From assembly GCA_963724385.1 (NCBI GenBank), contig CAVRUJ010000001.1:496001-560000 (forward strand): 64,000 nucleotides of DNA. The letters are read 5' to 3'. This DNA comes from DASXQK01 sp963724385 (GTDB taxonomy: Bacteria > Pseudomonadota > Alphaproteobacteria > Dongiales > Dongiaceae). The translations under genes and the position numbers were made by a program. Each line of letters opens with the position of its first letter. The stretch's first letter is position 1. Shown in pieces: positions 8,335 to 18,336 of this stretch. Under the pieces are notes generated by a model. It worked only from the letters and a program-made list of their open reading frames with translations. It was not told where the DNA came from and did no database searches.

Positions 8335-10412
8335 GCCGAAATCCCCGCTTCGGATCTGCCTGGTTCGGAATTGATGGAGAGCACGCCGCCGCTGAGCGCT
8401 CGGGCCAGGCTGCCGGCCATGACCAGGACCGTGGAATCGAGCTGATGGATCAGGGCCGGTCCACGGACAAGGGCGCCGGGCCCGAGATCGGCGCGGTCGA
8501 AATGCCGGCAGGGGACGAAACCCTCGGCGCGGTCGAGACAGGCCGGACGCTCGTCGATCGGTTTCGGCTCATAGGGTTCGGGCAGCTCGTCCCCCGGTGC
8601 CGGTGGCCGATCGAGCCGGCCGAGGCCCGTCATGCGAAGGTTCACCAGCTCGGCGGGATTGGCCTCGTCGGCATGGCCATAAGCCGCGCGGTGGGCGGCA
8701 TGAAAGCGCGCGGCGATGGATTTCGCGTCCCACCATTCCGCCTCGCCCGGCATTGGGAGCGCCAGCTCCAGCTCGTGGAACTGGCCGAGGTAACGCAGAT
8801 CCCCGGCAAGGCGAAAGCGGCGTGCGGGTTTCTCGATCCCGTCGGCGGCGAGCTCTTCGTCGAGCTGTTCGCGCAGTCGCGCCGCTTTAGCCGCGAGCGC
8901 GTCGACCTTGGCCTCGACGAGCCCGGTACGGTGGACGCTTTGGCCAGTGTGGCGGATGTCGGTCATGAGCAGGCCTTCGGCGCAGAACACCCCCGGATGT
9001 CGAGGCACCAGCACCTCGGTCATGCCGAGTCCGGCCGCCAGGTAAGGCGCGAACAGCGGTCCCGCGCCGCCGAAGGCGAGCAGCGAAAAGCGGCGAACGT
9101 CCAGGCCGCGCTCCACCGAGATGGTGCGGATCGCCTGGGCCATCTGGACGTTGGCGATGGCGATGATGCCCGAAGCCGCTTCTTCCACCGACATGGCGAG
9201 CGGCTTGGCCACGCCATCGCGGATCGCGGCTGCCGCTAGCGCGGCGTCGAGCTTGACCCTGCCGCCCAGATAGCGCGCCGGATCGATGAGGCCGAGAACC
9301 ACGGCGGCGTCGGTGACCGTGGGCGCGCTGCCGCCTTGGCCATAGCAGGCCGGGCCCGGAACGGCGCCGGCTGAATCCGGCCCGACCTTGAGGGCACCGC
9401 CCCGGTCGATCCAGGCGATGGAGCCGCCGCCGGCGGAGATAGTCTCGATATCCAGGCTCGGCAGCCGCAGTGGCTGGCCGCCGATGGCGCGCTCGCGGAC
9501 CCCGCGCGGCTCGCCCTCCACGATGGCTGAGAAGTCTGCCGAGGTTCCGCCCATGTCGAAGGTCACGAGGTCGGCGCGGCCAAGCCGCCGGCCCAGCTCG
9601 CGCCCGGCGATCACTCCGGCGGCGGGGCCGGAGAGCATCATATGGGCCGGGTTCGCTCTCGCCGCCCGCGGGGTCGCGACGCCCCCGTCGCTGCGCATCA
9701 GCCGCAAAGGGCAGCGGGCGCCCACCTCCGCCATCTTCGCCTCGACCTCATCGAGGTAGGAGCTCACGACCGAGCCGACATAGGCGGCGAGCGCGGTGGT
9801 ATTGGCCCGCGGGTATTCCTCGATCTGCGGGTTGACGATGCTGGAAAGATAGAGCGGCACGGCAGGGAGCGACTTGGCCAGAGCTTCGGCGAGCCTGCGT
9901 TCATGCCGATCGTCGAGAAACGAGAAATTGAGGCAGATGGCCACGGCCTCGGGCTCGAGGGCCGCCACCGCGGACACGACCCGCGCGACCTCGGCCTCGC
10001 TCAAGGGTTCGACCACGGCGCCGAAGGCATCGAGGCGCTCGCGCACTTCCACGACCCGGGCGCGAGGCACGATCGGTTCGGGTTTTTGCTGGCGCAGCGG
10101 ATAAAGCTTCGGGCGCTGCTGGGTTCCGATCTCCAGGATGTCGCGAAACCCTTCGGTGACCAGGAGCACAGTGCGCGCACCCTTGCGGGTCAGGAAGGCG
10201 TTGGTTGCGACGGTGAAACCGTGAACGAACAGGTCGACATCGCCCGGCGTCAATCCGGCCGCGCCGGCGATGCGCGCGATGCCCGTGGCGATCGCATCCG
10301 CGCTGCCGCGCCGGCCCGAGGGCAGCTTCTCGATCAGCGTCCGTCCTGTGGCGCTGTCGATCAGGACCAGGTCGGTGAAGGTGCCGCCGACGTCTGCCGC
10401 AAGGAAAATCAT
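8331..10412 (-). CDS. hyuA: Hydantoinase A/oxoprolinase family protein
   Basis: A 693-aa ATP-binding subunit. It starts with the actin-like phosphate loop DVGGTFTD (residues 7-14) and has a second loop, 'FDMGGTSAD', in the middle. I chose ATG 10412 because the family starts right before this loop; the frame is open 15 codons further upstream. It phosphorylates a cyclic amide or an enolate carbonyl, and HyuB then completes the hydrolysis or carboxylation. The position beside a Rieske-SDR pair suggests it opens a ring or cleaves an amide in the same breakdown path, but this is inferred. It is divergent from the deacetylase-fold gene. Confidence 0.9.
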   Translation of the reverse strand: MIFLAADVGGTFTDLVLIDSATGRTLIEKLPSGRRGSADAIATGIARIAGAAGLTPGDVDLFVHGFTVATNAFLTRKGARTVLLVTEGFRDILEIGTQQRPKLYPLRQQKPEPIVPRARVVEVRERLDAFGAVVEPLSEAEVARVVSAVAALEPEAVAICLNFSFLDDRHERRLAEALAKSLPAVPLYLSSIVNPQIEEYPRANTTALAAYVGSVVSSYLDEVEAKMAEVGARCPLRLMRSDGGVATPRAARANPAHMMLSGPAAGVIAGRELGRRLGRADLVTFDMGGTSADFSAIVEGEPRGVRERAIGGQPLRLPSLDIETISAGGGSIAWIDRGGALKVGPDSAGAVPGPACYGQGGSAPTVTDAAVVLGLIDPARYLGGRVKLDAALAAAAIRDGVAKPLAMSVEEAASGIIAIANVQMAQAIRTISVERGLDVRRFSLLAFGGAGPLFAPYLAAGLGMTEVLVPRHPGVFCAEGLLMTDIRHTGQSVHRTGLVEAKVDALAAKAARLREQLDEELAADGIEKPARRFRLAGDLRYLGQFHELELALPMPGEAEWWDAKSIAARFHAAHRAAYGHADEANPAELVNLRMTGLGRLDRPPAPGDELPEPYEPKPIDERPACLDRAEGFVPCRHFDRADLGPGALVRGPALIHQLDSTVLVMAGSLARALSGGVLSINSEPGRSEAGISA

Positions 10413-10594
10413 CGGTTCACCGGCTGTGGCAGCCTTCGATGAGCGCGCGCCGCCCATAGGGTCGACGAGCGGCCTGATGCAAGGCGCGGGCAGGTTAGTC
10501 GCCTGCGGCGAAGGCTGTCAATTTGGCCCGGGTCAAGGCAGTCTTGAGCCGCCGCGTCCCTCCATCGATCCTGTGGCCTCAAGGAACGATCGCC

Positions 10595-11449
10595 ATGGCG
10601 CATTCCTACGTCTGCCTGACGTTCGACTTCGACAACACTTCGGCCAAGATCGCCGCCGGCATGACCTCGCCGACGGCGATCTCCCGCGGCGAGTTCGGCG
10701 TCGTCGGCACGGAGCGGCTGCTGGCGCTCCTCAACCGCCACGGCATCGCGTCGACCTGGTTCATCCCGGGTCACAGCATCGAGAGCTATCCCGCGTCCTG
10801 CGCCAAGGTTGTCGAGGCCGGCCATGAGATCGGCCATCACGGCTGGACCCATCGCACGCCGGTCTCCCTTTCGCGCGAGGAAGAGGAGCGTGAGCTCGTC
10901 CGCGGCAACGAGGCGATCTCCCGGCTTGCCGGGCGCCCAGCCCGCGGCTACCGCTCGCCCTCCTGGGATTTGAGCCCCCATTCGATTGCGCTGCTGCTGA
11001 AGCATGGCTTCACCTATGACAGCAGCCTCATGGGCCACGACTACCTGCCTTATCAGGCGCGCGAGGGCGACGTCGCGACCCTCCAGGAGCCGATCCGCCA
11101 CGGCAAGGACACGGCCTTGGTCGAAATGCCCATCAGCTGGAGCCTCGACGACTATCCGGCCTTCGAATACAGCTACAGCGACAACATGCTCCAGCAGGGC
11201 CTGATGAACGCCCGGATGGTGGGCGAAAACTGGTTCGACGATTTCGCTTACATGCAGGACCACTACGACTGGGGCGTGCTCACCTACACATTCCATCCGC
11301 ACATCATCGGCCGCGGGCACCGGATGTTGATGCTGGAGCGGTTGATCGACCGGCTCGCCGACGCGGGCGCCACTTTCGTCACCATGGAGCTTGCGGTCGA
11401 GGAATACCGCAGGCGCTTTCCCGCCGGGCGCAGCGAGCCGGGACGCTAG
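10595..11449 (+). CDS. Polysaccharide deacetylase-fold hydrolase (PuuE/HP0310-like)
   Basis: A 284-aa NodB-fold protein without a signal peptide. It has the motif-1 'TFDFD', a zinc-binding 'GHEIGHHGWTH' (motif 2) and 'RSPSWD' (motif 3), close to intracellular members such as allantoinase PuuE and HP0310 rather than secreted chitin deacetylases. I chose ATG 10595, which follows AAGGAACG, over the upstream GTG/ATG. Cytoplasmic members hydrolyse amides of small nitrogen compounds, which fits the HyuAB neighbours. It is followed after 37 nt by an SDR on the same strand. Confidence 0.82.
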   Translation: MAHSYVCLTFDFDNTSAKIAAGMTSPTAISRGEFGVVGTERLLALLNRHGIASTWFIPGHSIESYPASCAKVVEAGHEIGHHGWTHRTPVSLSREEEERELVRGNEAISRLAGRPARGYRSPSWDLSPHSIALLLKHGFTYDSSLMGHDYLPYQAREGDVATLQEPIRHGKDTALVEMPISWSLDDYPAFEYSYSDNMLQQGLMNARMVGENWFDDFAYMQDHYDWGVLTYTFHPHIIGRGHRMLMLERLIDRLADAGATFVTMELAVEEYRRRFPAGRSEPGR

Positions 11450-11486
11450 ACGGCGCGATGAACATTCAAGCAGGGGAGAAACGGGC

Positions 11487-12248
11487 ATGACGTTCGATTT
11501 CAAGGGCAAGCGCGCGATCGTCACCGGCGGAAGCCGCAGCATCGGCCGCCAGATCGCCCGCCAGTTCGCCGAGGCCGGCGCGGATGTGTCCATCTGCGCT
11601 CGCGGCGAGAATGGGCTGGCCGATGCCCGCTCCGAGCTCGCCCGTTTCGGCGGCAAGGTCCATGCCGCGCGCTGCGATCTCGCCGATGGCGCCGCCGTCG
11701 CCCGCTATATCGGCGAGGCGGCCGCGGCGCTGGGCGGCATCGACGTCCTGGTCAACAACGCCTCGGGCTATGGCAACAGCGAGGAGGAAGCGAATTGGGC
11801 GGCCTGTCTCGCCGTCGATCTCATGGCAACCGCAAGGGCTTCGCGCGCGGCGGTGCCGGTGATGGCCGAAGCCGGCGGCGGGGCAATCGTCAACATCTCG
11901 TCGATCTCGGGGCTGAAGCCTGCGTCCTCCGACCAGCCCTATGCCGCCGCCAAGGCGGCGCTGATCCAATACACGACCAGCCAGGCGGCATCGCTCGCCG
12001 CCAAAGGCATCCGGGTGAACGGCGTGGCGCCGGGGTCGATCGAGACGCCGGGCGGCTATTGGGACATCGTCAAGCAGGAGAACCGGGCGCTCTACGACCG
12101 GGTCATCCGCGGCATTCCCTTCGGACGCCATGGGCGAACCGACGAAGTCGCGAATACGGTCCTTTTCCTGGCCTCCCCGCTCGCGAGCTGGATCACGGGC
12201 CAGACCATCGTGGTGGACGGCGGCCAAATCCTGCGCGCAACTCTTTAG
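11487..12248 (+). CDS. SDR family oxidoreductase
   Basis: A 253-aa short-chain dehydrogenase with TGGSRSIG (13-20), NNAS (90-93), Ser139 and Tyr152-x3-Lys156. It starts at ATG 11487 after GGGGAGAAACGGGC. It probably forms an operon with the preceding deacetylase-fold hydrolase and oxidises or reduces a carbonyl intermediate of the same path. It is distinct in sequence from the SDR at 3.4-4.2 kb, so it is not a recent duplicate. The substrate is not deducible. It is convergent with mbfA. Confidence 0.88.
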   Translation: MTFDFKGKRAIVTGGSRSIGRQIARQFAEAGADVSICARGENGLADARSELARFGGKVHAARCDLADGAAVARYIGEAAAALGGIDVLVNNASGYGNSEEEANWAACLAVDLMATARASRAAVPVMAEAGGGAIVNISSISGLKPASSDQPYAAAKAALIQYTTSQAASLAAKGIRVNGVAPGSIETPGGYWDIVKQENRALYDRVIRGIPFGRHGRTDEVANTVLFLASPLASWITGQTIVVDGGQILRATL

Positions 12249-12266
12249 CCGGCCGGTCGGGGCCGA

Positions 12267-13394
12267 TCAGCCGGCAAGGGCCACTCCGGCAAGCCGGCCG
12301 ATGGCAAAGGTGATGGCGGCGGCACCATAGCCGATGAGGAGCTGGCGCAGGCTGGCGGAGAAGATGCCGCGCCCGGTGAAAAGCGAGGTAGCGGTGCCGA
12401 TGAGGGCCAGCGCAATCCCGCTGAGCGCGAGGCTCGCTGCCAGGGCCGCGATGCCATTCAGCCAGAAATAGGGCGCCACCGGAAAGATGGCGCCGAGGGC
12501 GAACAGCCCGAAAGAGGCGAAGGCCGCCGTCCAGGGAGAGCCGCCGAGTTCCTCGGGATCGATGCCCAGCTCCTCGCGCACCAGGGTATCGAGGGCGGTG
12601 TCCTTGTTGGCCATCAGCTTTTCCGCGAGCGCCCGGGCTTCGGCTTCGCCCAGGCCCTTGGCCTGATAGATCAGGACCATCTCCTCCAGCTCCTCCTCGG
12701 GCACGGCGCGGAGTTCCTCGGCCTCGACATCGATCTGGCGCTGGTTGAGCTCGCGGGAGCTGGTGACCGAAAGCCATTCGCCCATGGCCATGGAGCAGGC
12801 GCCCGCCACCAGGCCGGCAATGCCGGTGAGCAGGATATTGCGGGCCGAGGCCTCCGCACCGGCCACGCCCATAACCAGGCTCAGGTTGGAGACGAGGCCG
12901 TCATTGGCGCCCAGCACCGCCGCGCGCAGCGCGTTGCCGCCCGCCCTGTGCCGGCCTTCCAGGCGGGCGAGCGCGCCGCCGGAAAGCCCGCCGGCATTGC
13001 CGATGACGGCCTTGATGATGCGGTTGTGGGATCGCTCGGCGTCGGGCAATCCGCCACCCACCGCTTCGGGCTGCCGGTCGTATTGCTGGACGTCGCGGCT
13101 CTCCAGCGCGCTCACCGTCGACAGCACGAAGGCCGGCCCGAAGCGCCGTGCCAGCCAGGCAAGCGCCCGGCTGCGCCAGCCGCGCCTGAGATGCCCGACC
13201 TTGACGCCGATGCGGTCGAGCTGTTTGTGCCAGAACTCGGCGTGCGCCTCCTCGACGGCGGCGAGCTGCCGGTAGACCTGGCTGAGACGCGGATCGCTCT
13301 CGGCGTCGGCCAGCGCGCGATAGAGTCCGGCGCTGTCCACCTCGCCTTCGAGATTGGCGCGATAGCGCGCCGCGGTTTCTTTCTGCTCGGGCAT
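12267..13394 (-). CDS. mbfA: Membrane-bound ferritin-like iron exporter MbfA
   Basis: A 375-aa fusion of an N-terminal ferritin/rubrerythrin-like four-helix domain (about 1-140, with Glu16/Glu18 and Glu48-x2-His51) to a C-terminal VIT1/CCC1 domain (about 150-375). The latter has several membrane helices, e.g. 'LLTGIAGLVAGACSMAMGEWLSV'. This is the architecture of MbfA of Bradyrhizobium and Agrobacterium, which exports iron from the cytoplasm and protects against iron and peroxide stress. In those bacteria Irr represses it, but I could not identify an Irr box in the upstream gap. It is divergent from the CocE hydrolase gene. Confidence 0.88.
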   Translation of the reverse strand: MPEQKETAARYRANLEGEVDSAGLYRALADAESDPRLSQVYRQLAAVEEAHAEFWHKQLDRIGVKVGHLRRGWRSRALAWLARRFGPAFVLSTVSALESRDVQQYDRQPEAVGGGLPDAERSHNRIIKAVIGNAGGLSGGALARLEGRHRAGGNALRAAVLGANDGLVSNLSLVMGVAGAEASARNILLTGIAGLVAGACSMAMGEWLSVTSSRELNQRQIDVEAEELRAVPEEELEEMVLIYQAKGLGEAEARALAEKLMANKDTALDTLVREELGIDPEELGGSPWTAAFASFGLFALGAIFPVAPYFWLNGIAALAASLALSGIALALIGTATSLFTGRGIFSASLRQLLIGYGAAAITFAIGRLAGVALAG

Positions 13395-13587
13395 TGTTCT
13401 GGTCCTGGAGCCTGGCCGATGACCGTGATCTTAGCAGGTTCAGGGCCTTTGAATCGCGGATGGCAAAACATGGGTCTGCTTCTACCTTGCCGCGCGGCAG
13501 CGGCGCCCGCCCGCGGTGGGGCGGTGACTTCCCCATGGATTTCCGGCTAACATCCGCGCCGTTTTCGTTGGGCCCCGGGGGTCGTGC

Positions 13588-15604
13588 ATGCGCGTCGTCG
13601 AGCAGTTTCCGCAGCAAATCCGCATGTTCGACGATGTCCGAATCCCGCTTTCGGACGGCGTTCATCTGGCCGCCCGCATCTGGCGGCCAGTGGATTCGGA
13701 CCGCAACCCGGTGCCGGTGATCCTGGAATACCTGCCCTACCGGCGGCGCGACGGCACGGCCGAGCGCGATTTCCTGACCCATCCTTACTTTGCCGGCCAC
13801 GGCTATGCCGCGGTCCGGGTGGATATCCGCGGCAGCGGCGACAGCGAGGGCGTGCTGCTGGGCGAATACCTGAAGCAGGAGCAGGACGACGCGATCGAGG
13901 TCATCGCCTGGCTCGCGGCGCAGCCGTGGTGCAGCGGGTCCGTGGGCATGATCGGAATTTCCTGGGGCGGCTTCAACGGCCTGCAAGTGGCGGCCCGCCG
14001 GCCCCCCGCCTTGAAGGCCATCGTCACCATCGCCTCTACCGACGATCGCTACGCCGACGACATTCATTTCATGGGCGGTTGCCTGTTGGGCGACAAGCTC
14101 GGCTGGGGCTCGACCATCTTCTCCATCAACGCAGCGCCGCCCGACCCGGCGGTCGTGGGCGAGCGCTGGCGGGAGCTCTGGCTCCAGCGCCTGGAAGGCA
14201 ACGGCCTCTGGCTGCTCGAATGGCTGAAGCACCAGCGCCGCGACGCTTTTTACAAGCACGGCTCGGTATGCGAGGATTGGACGGCCATCCAATGTGCCGT
14301 CTATGCCGTGGGCGGCTGGGCCGACGGCTACACCAACCCCGTGTTCCGCATGCTGGCCAACCTGCAATGCCCGAAGAAGGCCCTGGTCGGGCCGTGGGCG
14401 CACAAATATCCGCATTTCGGCCGGCCGGGACCGGAGATCGGCTTCCTGCAGGAATGCCTGCGCTGGTGGGACCAGTGGCTGAAGGGCAAGGAGACCGGGA
14501 TCATGAAGGAGCCAGCGTTGCGCGTCTGGCTCGAAGACCCAGCGCCGCCCCGCTCCCATTACGAGAACTCGGGCCGGGCGCTGGGCGGCCGAGGAAAGCT
14601 GGCCGAGCCCGCGCATCGAAGCCAAGCGCTGGTCGCTGGCGCCGGGCCGGCTGGTCGAAGGGCCGGTGCCGGACGAGGCGATGGCCATCCGCTCGCCGGA
14701 GACGGTGGGGCTAGCCTCGGGCTCCTGGTGCCCCTATGGCCTCGGCCATGATCTGCCGACCGACCAAAGGGTAGAGGCCGGCGGCTCCCTCATCTTCGAC
14801 ACGGGTCCCCTCGCCCAAGGCTTCGACATGCTGGGCGCGGCGGTGGTGGAGCTGGATGTGGCATCCGACAAGCCCGTCGCCAAGCTCGCCTGCACGCTCT
14901 CGGAGATCCTGCCAGACGGCGCGGTGGCGCGGATTTCTTATGGCCTGCTCAACCTGACCCACCGGGAAAGCCACGAGCATCCAACGCCGCTCACGCCCAG
15001 CAAGCGCTATAGGGTCAAGGTCCAGCTCAACGACGCCGGCCACCGCTTTGCCGCCGGCACGCGGATTCGCCTGGCGATCTCCAGCACCTATTGGCCGATC
15101 GCCTGGCCCTCGCCCGAGGCGGCAACGCTCACCATCCATGGTGGGGCTAGCCGGCTCAGCTTGCCGGTCCGCCCGCCGCGGGCGGAAGATGCGAGCCTCG
15201 CGCCCTTCCCGGACTCCGAGGGGGCGCCACGGCTGAAGCGGAGCTTCCTCGAGCCGCCCTTCGAACGGCGGACCATCACCACCGACCGGGCGACAGGCGA
15301 GGTGGTGTATGAATGGTCGGAGGGAGACGGCAGCTATCGCATCGAGGACATCGACCTCACGGTTTCCATCCGCCGGACCCGCCGGGTCTCGATCCTGCCC
15401 GAGGATCCCAACTCGGCCCGGGCCGAAATCCACTGGCACCGCGCCTATTCGCGCGGAAGCTGGCGTGCCGCGGCGGAGAGCACGACCATTCTCACCGGCG
15501 ACCGGGAGCATTTCCGGCTGGTCGCGCGTATGGACGCTTACGAGGGGGAGAGTAGAGTATTCTGTCGAAGCTGGGACGAGCGCATCCCGCGCGACTTCAA
15601 CTGA
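13588..15604 (+). pseudogene. CocE/NonD family hydrolase (X-Pro dipeptidyl-peptidase fold), frameshifted
   Basis: Two overlapping frames together give one full-length hydrolase of about 670 aa, the family norm. The first (13588 to about 14578) has the alpha/beta-hydrolase core with nucleophile Ser125 in GISWGG, an acid in 'GGWADGYTNP' and His in 'GPWAHKYPHFG'. The second (about 14577-15604) has the C-terminal jelly-roll domain. The shift falls at 14569-14580. Removing one G from the GGG run at 14576-14578 gives a smooth 'NSGRRWAAEESWPSPRIE' junction. The N-terminal catalytic half could still be made. Family members cleave esters or acyl-proline amides. It heads the peptide-transporter operon, so it likely hydrolyses the imported substrate. 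It may be intact in the real genome (see findings). Confidence 0.85.
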
Positions 15605-15664
15605 GGCGGAAATCCACGCGAGGCTTGGAGACCGACTTCAACGAACAAGGGGAGAGACAAAGCT

Positions 15665-17236
15665 ATGACGACCAATCCGACCAATCGGGGCATGACGCGC
15701 CGGCGGTTGCTTCAGGGGGCAGCTGCGGCAGGCGTGGCCGTGGCCATGGAGCCGCGCTATTCGCTGGCTGAAGGCGGCAGCGTGCTGCGCGTGCGTTCCT
15801 ACGCCGACATCCAGAATATCGATCCGGCGTTCCGCACGGGTCAACCTGACGGCGATGTGATGAACTGCATTTTCGTCAACCTCGCTTCCTACAAGGCCAA
15901 CACCGCCAACTGGGGCTGGCAGCCCGAGGCGGCCAAGAGCCTGAAGCAGCTCGATCCCACCAACGTCGCCTTCGAGCTGCATCCGGGAATCATCTATTCC
16001 GACGGCTACGGCGAGATGTCGGCCGACAACGTCAAGTTCTCCCTCGAGCGCATCGCCGATCCCGCCGTCAAGTCGGACTATTCCGACGACTGGGCGGCCC
16101 TCGACCATGTCGAGGTGAAGGACAAGTATTCGGGCGTCATCGTGCTGAAGAAGCCCTTCGCGCCGCTGTGGACCAGCACCTTGCCCAGCGATAGCTCCTG
16201 CATCCTGCCGAAGAAGGCGCTGGATGCCGTGGGCGGAAAGTTCACGACCAAGCCGCCCTGCACATCGGGTCCCTATCGCATCAAGAGCTGGGAGCCGAAG
16301 ACCAAGACGGTGCTGGAGCGCAATCCCGACTGGAAGCTCTACAAACCCGCCTTCGACGAGATCCACATCCTGCCCATCGAGGACGAGAAGACGGCCGAGC
16401 TCGGTTTCCAGGCGGGCGATCTCGACTACACCTGGACCAGCGTGTCGTCGATCCCGCGCTTCCTCAAGTCGCCGCCGCCCGGCGGCAGGTTCAAGCGCCT
16501 GCCTTCGCTCGCCTATGTCTGGCTCGGCATCAACCAGGACAACGAGCAGTTCAAGGACGTCCGCGTGCGCCAGGCGATCCAGTACGCGGTCGACCGCAAG
16601 GCCGTGGTCGATGGGGCCTATCTGGGCGCGGCCGAGACGGCGACCGGGCTGATCGCGCCCGGCCTGCCTGGCCACCGCAAGCGCAACCTGGTCAACCACA
16701 ACGTGGAAAAGGCCAAGGCCCTGTTGAAGGAAGCGGGGCTGGAGAATGGTTTCAGCTGCACGCTCGCCATCCTCAACAAGGCCGAGCGCCTCGCCGCGGC
16801 CCAGGTGGTGCAGGCCAATCTGGGCGAGATCGGGATCACGGTCCAGATCGACCAGCACGACAGCGGCACCTTCTGGTCGCTCGGCTCCGAGAAGGCCGGG
16901 ACGGCGTGGAAGTCGCTGCAGCTCATCATCGACCGCTTCTCCATGCAGCCCGATCCGTTCTTCGCCACCGAATGGTTCACCCCGGCGCAGATCGGCGTCT
17001 GGAACTGGGAACGCTTCGACAGCAAGGAATTCGGCGACCTCAACGACCAGGCGCTGACCGAGCTGGATCCGGCCAAGCGCGCCGTCATGTACGAGAAGAT
17101 GCAGGACCTGATGGAGAAGTCGGGCGACTACGTCTTCCTCACGCATGAGGCCACGGGCGTGCTGTGGAGCAGGAAGATCGTGCCGTCGCTGCGTCCGGAC
17201 GGCATACCCTACTACCCGAAGTTCAGGCCGGCCTGA
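15665..17236 (+). CDS. ABC transporter substrate-binding protein, peptide/opine family (SBP_bac_5), Tat-exported
   Basis: A 523-aa extracytoplasmic binding protein. The N-terminus has a twin-arginine signal (TRRRLLQG, residues 11-18, then an Ala-rich stretch), so it is exported folded. The rest is a DppA/OppA-type fold ('LHPGIIYSDGYGEMSADNVKFSLERI', 'DVRVRQAIQYAVDRKAVVDG'). The start at ATG 15665 has GGGGAGA upstream. It delivers a peptide, opine or similar amphipathic solute to the permeases that follow. The 155-nt gap after it holds a strong hairpin that likely stabilises this gene's mRNA. Confidence 0.93.
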   Translation: MTTNPTNRGMTRRRLLQGAAAAGVAVAMEPRYSLAEGGSVLRVRSYADIQNIDPAFRTGQPDGDVMNCIFVNLASYKANTANWGWQPEAAKSLKQLDPTNVAFELHPGIIYSDGYGEMSADNVKFSLERIADPAVKSDYSDDWAALDHVEVKDKYSGVIVLKKPFAPLWTSTLPSDSSCILPKKALDAVGGKFTTKPPCTSGPYRIKSWEPKTKTVLERNPDWKLYKPAFDEIHILPIEDEKTAELGFQAGDLDYTWTSVSSIPRFLKSPPPGGRFKRLPSLAYVWLGINQDNEQFKDVRVRQAIQYAVDRKAVVDGAYLGAAETATGLIAPGLPGHRKRNLVNHNVEKAKALLKEAGLENGFSCTLAILNKAERLAAAQVVQANLGEIGITVQIDQHDSGTFWSLGSEKAGTAWKSLQLIIDRFSMQPDPFFATEWFTPAQIGVWNWERFDSKEFGDLNDQALTELDPAKRAVMYEKMQDLMEKSGDYVFLTHEATGVLWSRKIVPSLRPDGIPYYPKFRPA

Positions 17237-17290
17237 CCTGGCCCGGTACCATGTGCCGGCTTTCGGCGAAAGTCGGTATGGGGACGGAAC

Positions 17291-17329
17291 GCAGGAATTC
17301 GCGGCCCAAGGGTGGTCGCGAATTCCTGC
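17291..17329 (+). promoter_or_regulatory. Intra-operon RNA hairpin after the binding-protein gene
   Basis: A perfect 13-bp inverted repeat, GCAGGAATTCGCG / CGCGAATTCCTGC (17291-17303 and 17317-17329), can be extended inward by one G-U and two G-C pairs. There is no U-tract, so it is unlikely to terminate. It sits between the binding-protein gene and the first permease. Such hairpins commonly protect the upstream mRNA from 3' decay, so that the binding protein outnumbers the permeases. A smaller hairpin (CTTTC-GGC-GAAAG) lies just upstream. Confidence 0.6.
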
Positions 17330-17391
17330 ACCGATCCGGTGCTGATCCCGAACTCTATGTGCCGGCATTCTAGCCGGTACGGGGCGATCCG

Positions 17392-18336
17392 ATGCTGACA
17401 TACGCGGCGAAGCGATCCGGTCTCGCTCTCGCCGTGGTCATGGTGGTGATGGCGCTCCTGTTCGTGATGATTTATCTCATCCCGGGCGATCCGGCGCGCG
17501 TCGCCCTGGGGCCGCGGGCGAGCCAGGCCCTGATCGACGAGCTTCGTTCGCGCATGGGCCTCGACAAGCCCGTCTGGGTCCAGATCGTGGACTTCTACCG
17601 CTCGGTTCTGACGGGCAATCTCGGCAATGACGTGCTGAGCGGGGAGAGCGTGCTCACGATCATCACCGGCCAGATGCCCTACACGCTCGACCTGATCTTC
17701 GGCTCCATGTTCTGGTCCATCCTGGTGGGAATACCGCTCGGCTGTCTCTCGGCCATGCGGCGGGGCTCCCTGGTCGACCAGGTGACGGCCGTGCTTTCGG
17801 TTTCGGTGATCGCGGTGCCGGCCTTCGTCATTGCCGTCTACCTGCTGCTGATCTTCGCCATCGGCCTGCAGTGGTTCCCGGCGATCGGGGCGGGGGACGA
17901 TCCCCTCGACCGGGCCTATCACCTGGTCCTGCCGTCGATCGCGCTGGGGCTTGGCTGGGTCGGCTATATCGCGCGCATGCTGAGAGCCTCGATCCTGGAG
18001 GTGCAGGGCGAGAACCACGTGCGCACGGCGCGCGCCTTCGGCCTGCCGGAAGGCAAGATCGTCTTCGACTACGTGCTCCGCATCGCCATCCTGCCGACCT
18101 TGACCGTGCTCGGGATTGGCATCGGCCAATTGCTGTCCAGCGCGGTCTTCGCCGAGATCGTCTTTGCCCGGCCCGGCATCGGCAAGCTGGTCTATGACGC
18201 CATCATCACCCGCAACTATCCCATCGTCACCGGCACGGTGCTGGTGACGACCCTGTTCTTCGTCCTGGTCAATCTCGTGGCAGATCTCATGATCGCCTGG
18301 CTCGATCCCCGTGTCCGCCGCAGCCTCCACCGCTAA
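17392..18336 (+). CDS. ABC transporter permease, DppB type
   Basis: A 314-aa inner-membrane permease with an N-terminal helix, a periplasmic segment ('YLIPGDPARVALGPRASQALIDELR') and five further helices. It has the DppB-type EAA loop ('TARAFGLPEGKIVFDYVLRIAILPTL'). It pairs with the DppC-type permease to form the channel of a peptide/nickel/opine importer. Its 3' end overlaps the next gene by 26 nt. Confidence 0.93.
   Translation: MLTYAAKRSGLALAVVMVVMALLFVMIYLIPGDPARVALGPRASQALIDELRSRMGLDKPVWVQIVDFYRSVLTGNLGNDVLSGESVLTIITGQMPYTLDLIFGSMFWSILVGIPLGCLSAMRRGSLVDQVTAVLSVSVIAVPAFVIAVYLLLIFAIGLQWFPAIGAGDDPLDRAYHLVLPSIALGLGWVGYIARMLRASILEVQGENHVRTARAFGLPEGKIVFDYVLRIAILPTLTVLGIGIGQLLSSAVFAEIVFARPGIGKLVYDAIITRNYPIVTGTVLVTTLFFVLVNLVADLMIAWLDPRVRRSLHR

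Noticed and set aside
13395..13587. Irr-type iron box upstream of mbfA
   Set aside because: I expected an Irr-binding element as in Bradyrhizobium, but no convincing dyad of that kind is visible in the gap.
14569..14580. Programmed ribosomal frameshift in the CocE hydrolase gene
   Set aside because: No known slippery heptamer, stop codon or downstream pseudoknot is evident. A single-base sequencing error or mutation explains it more simply.
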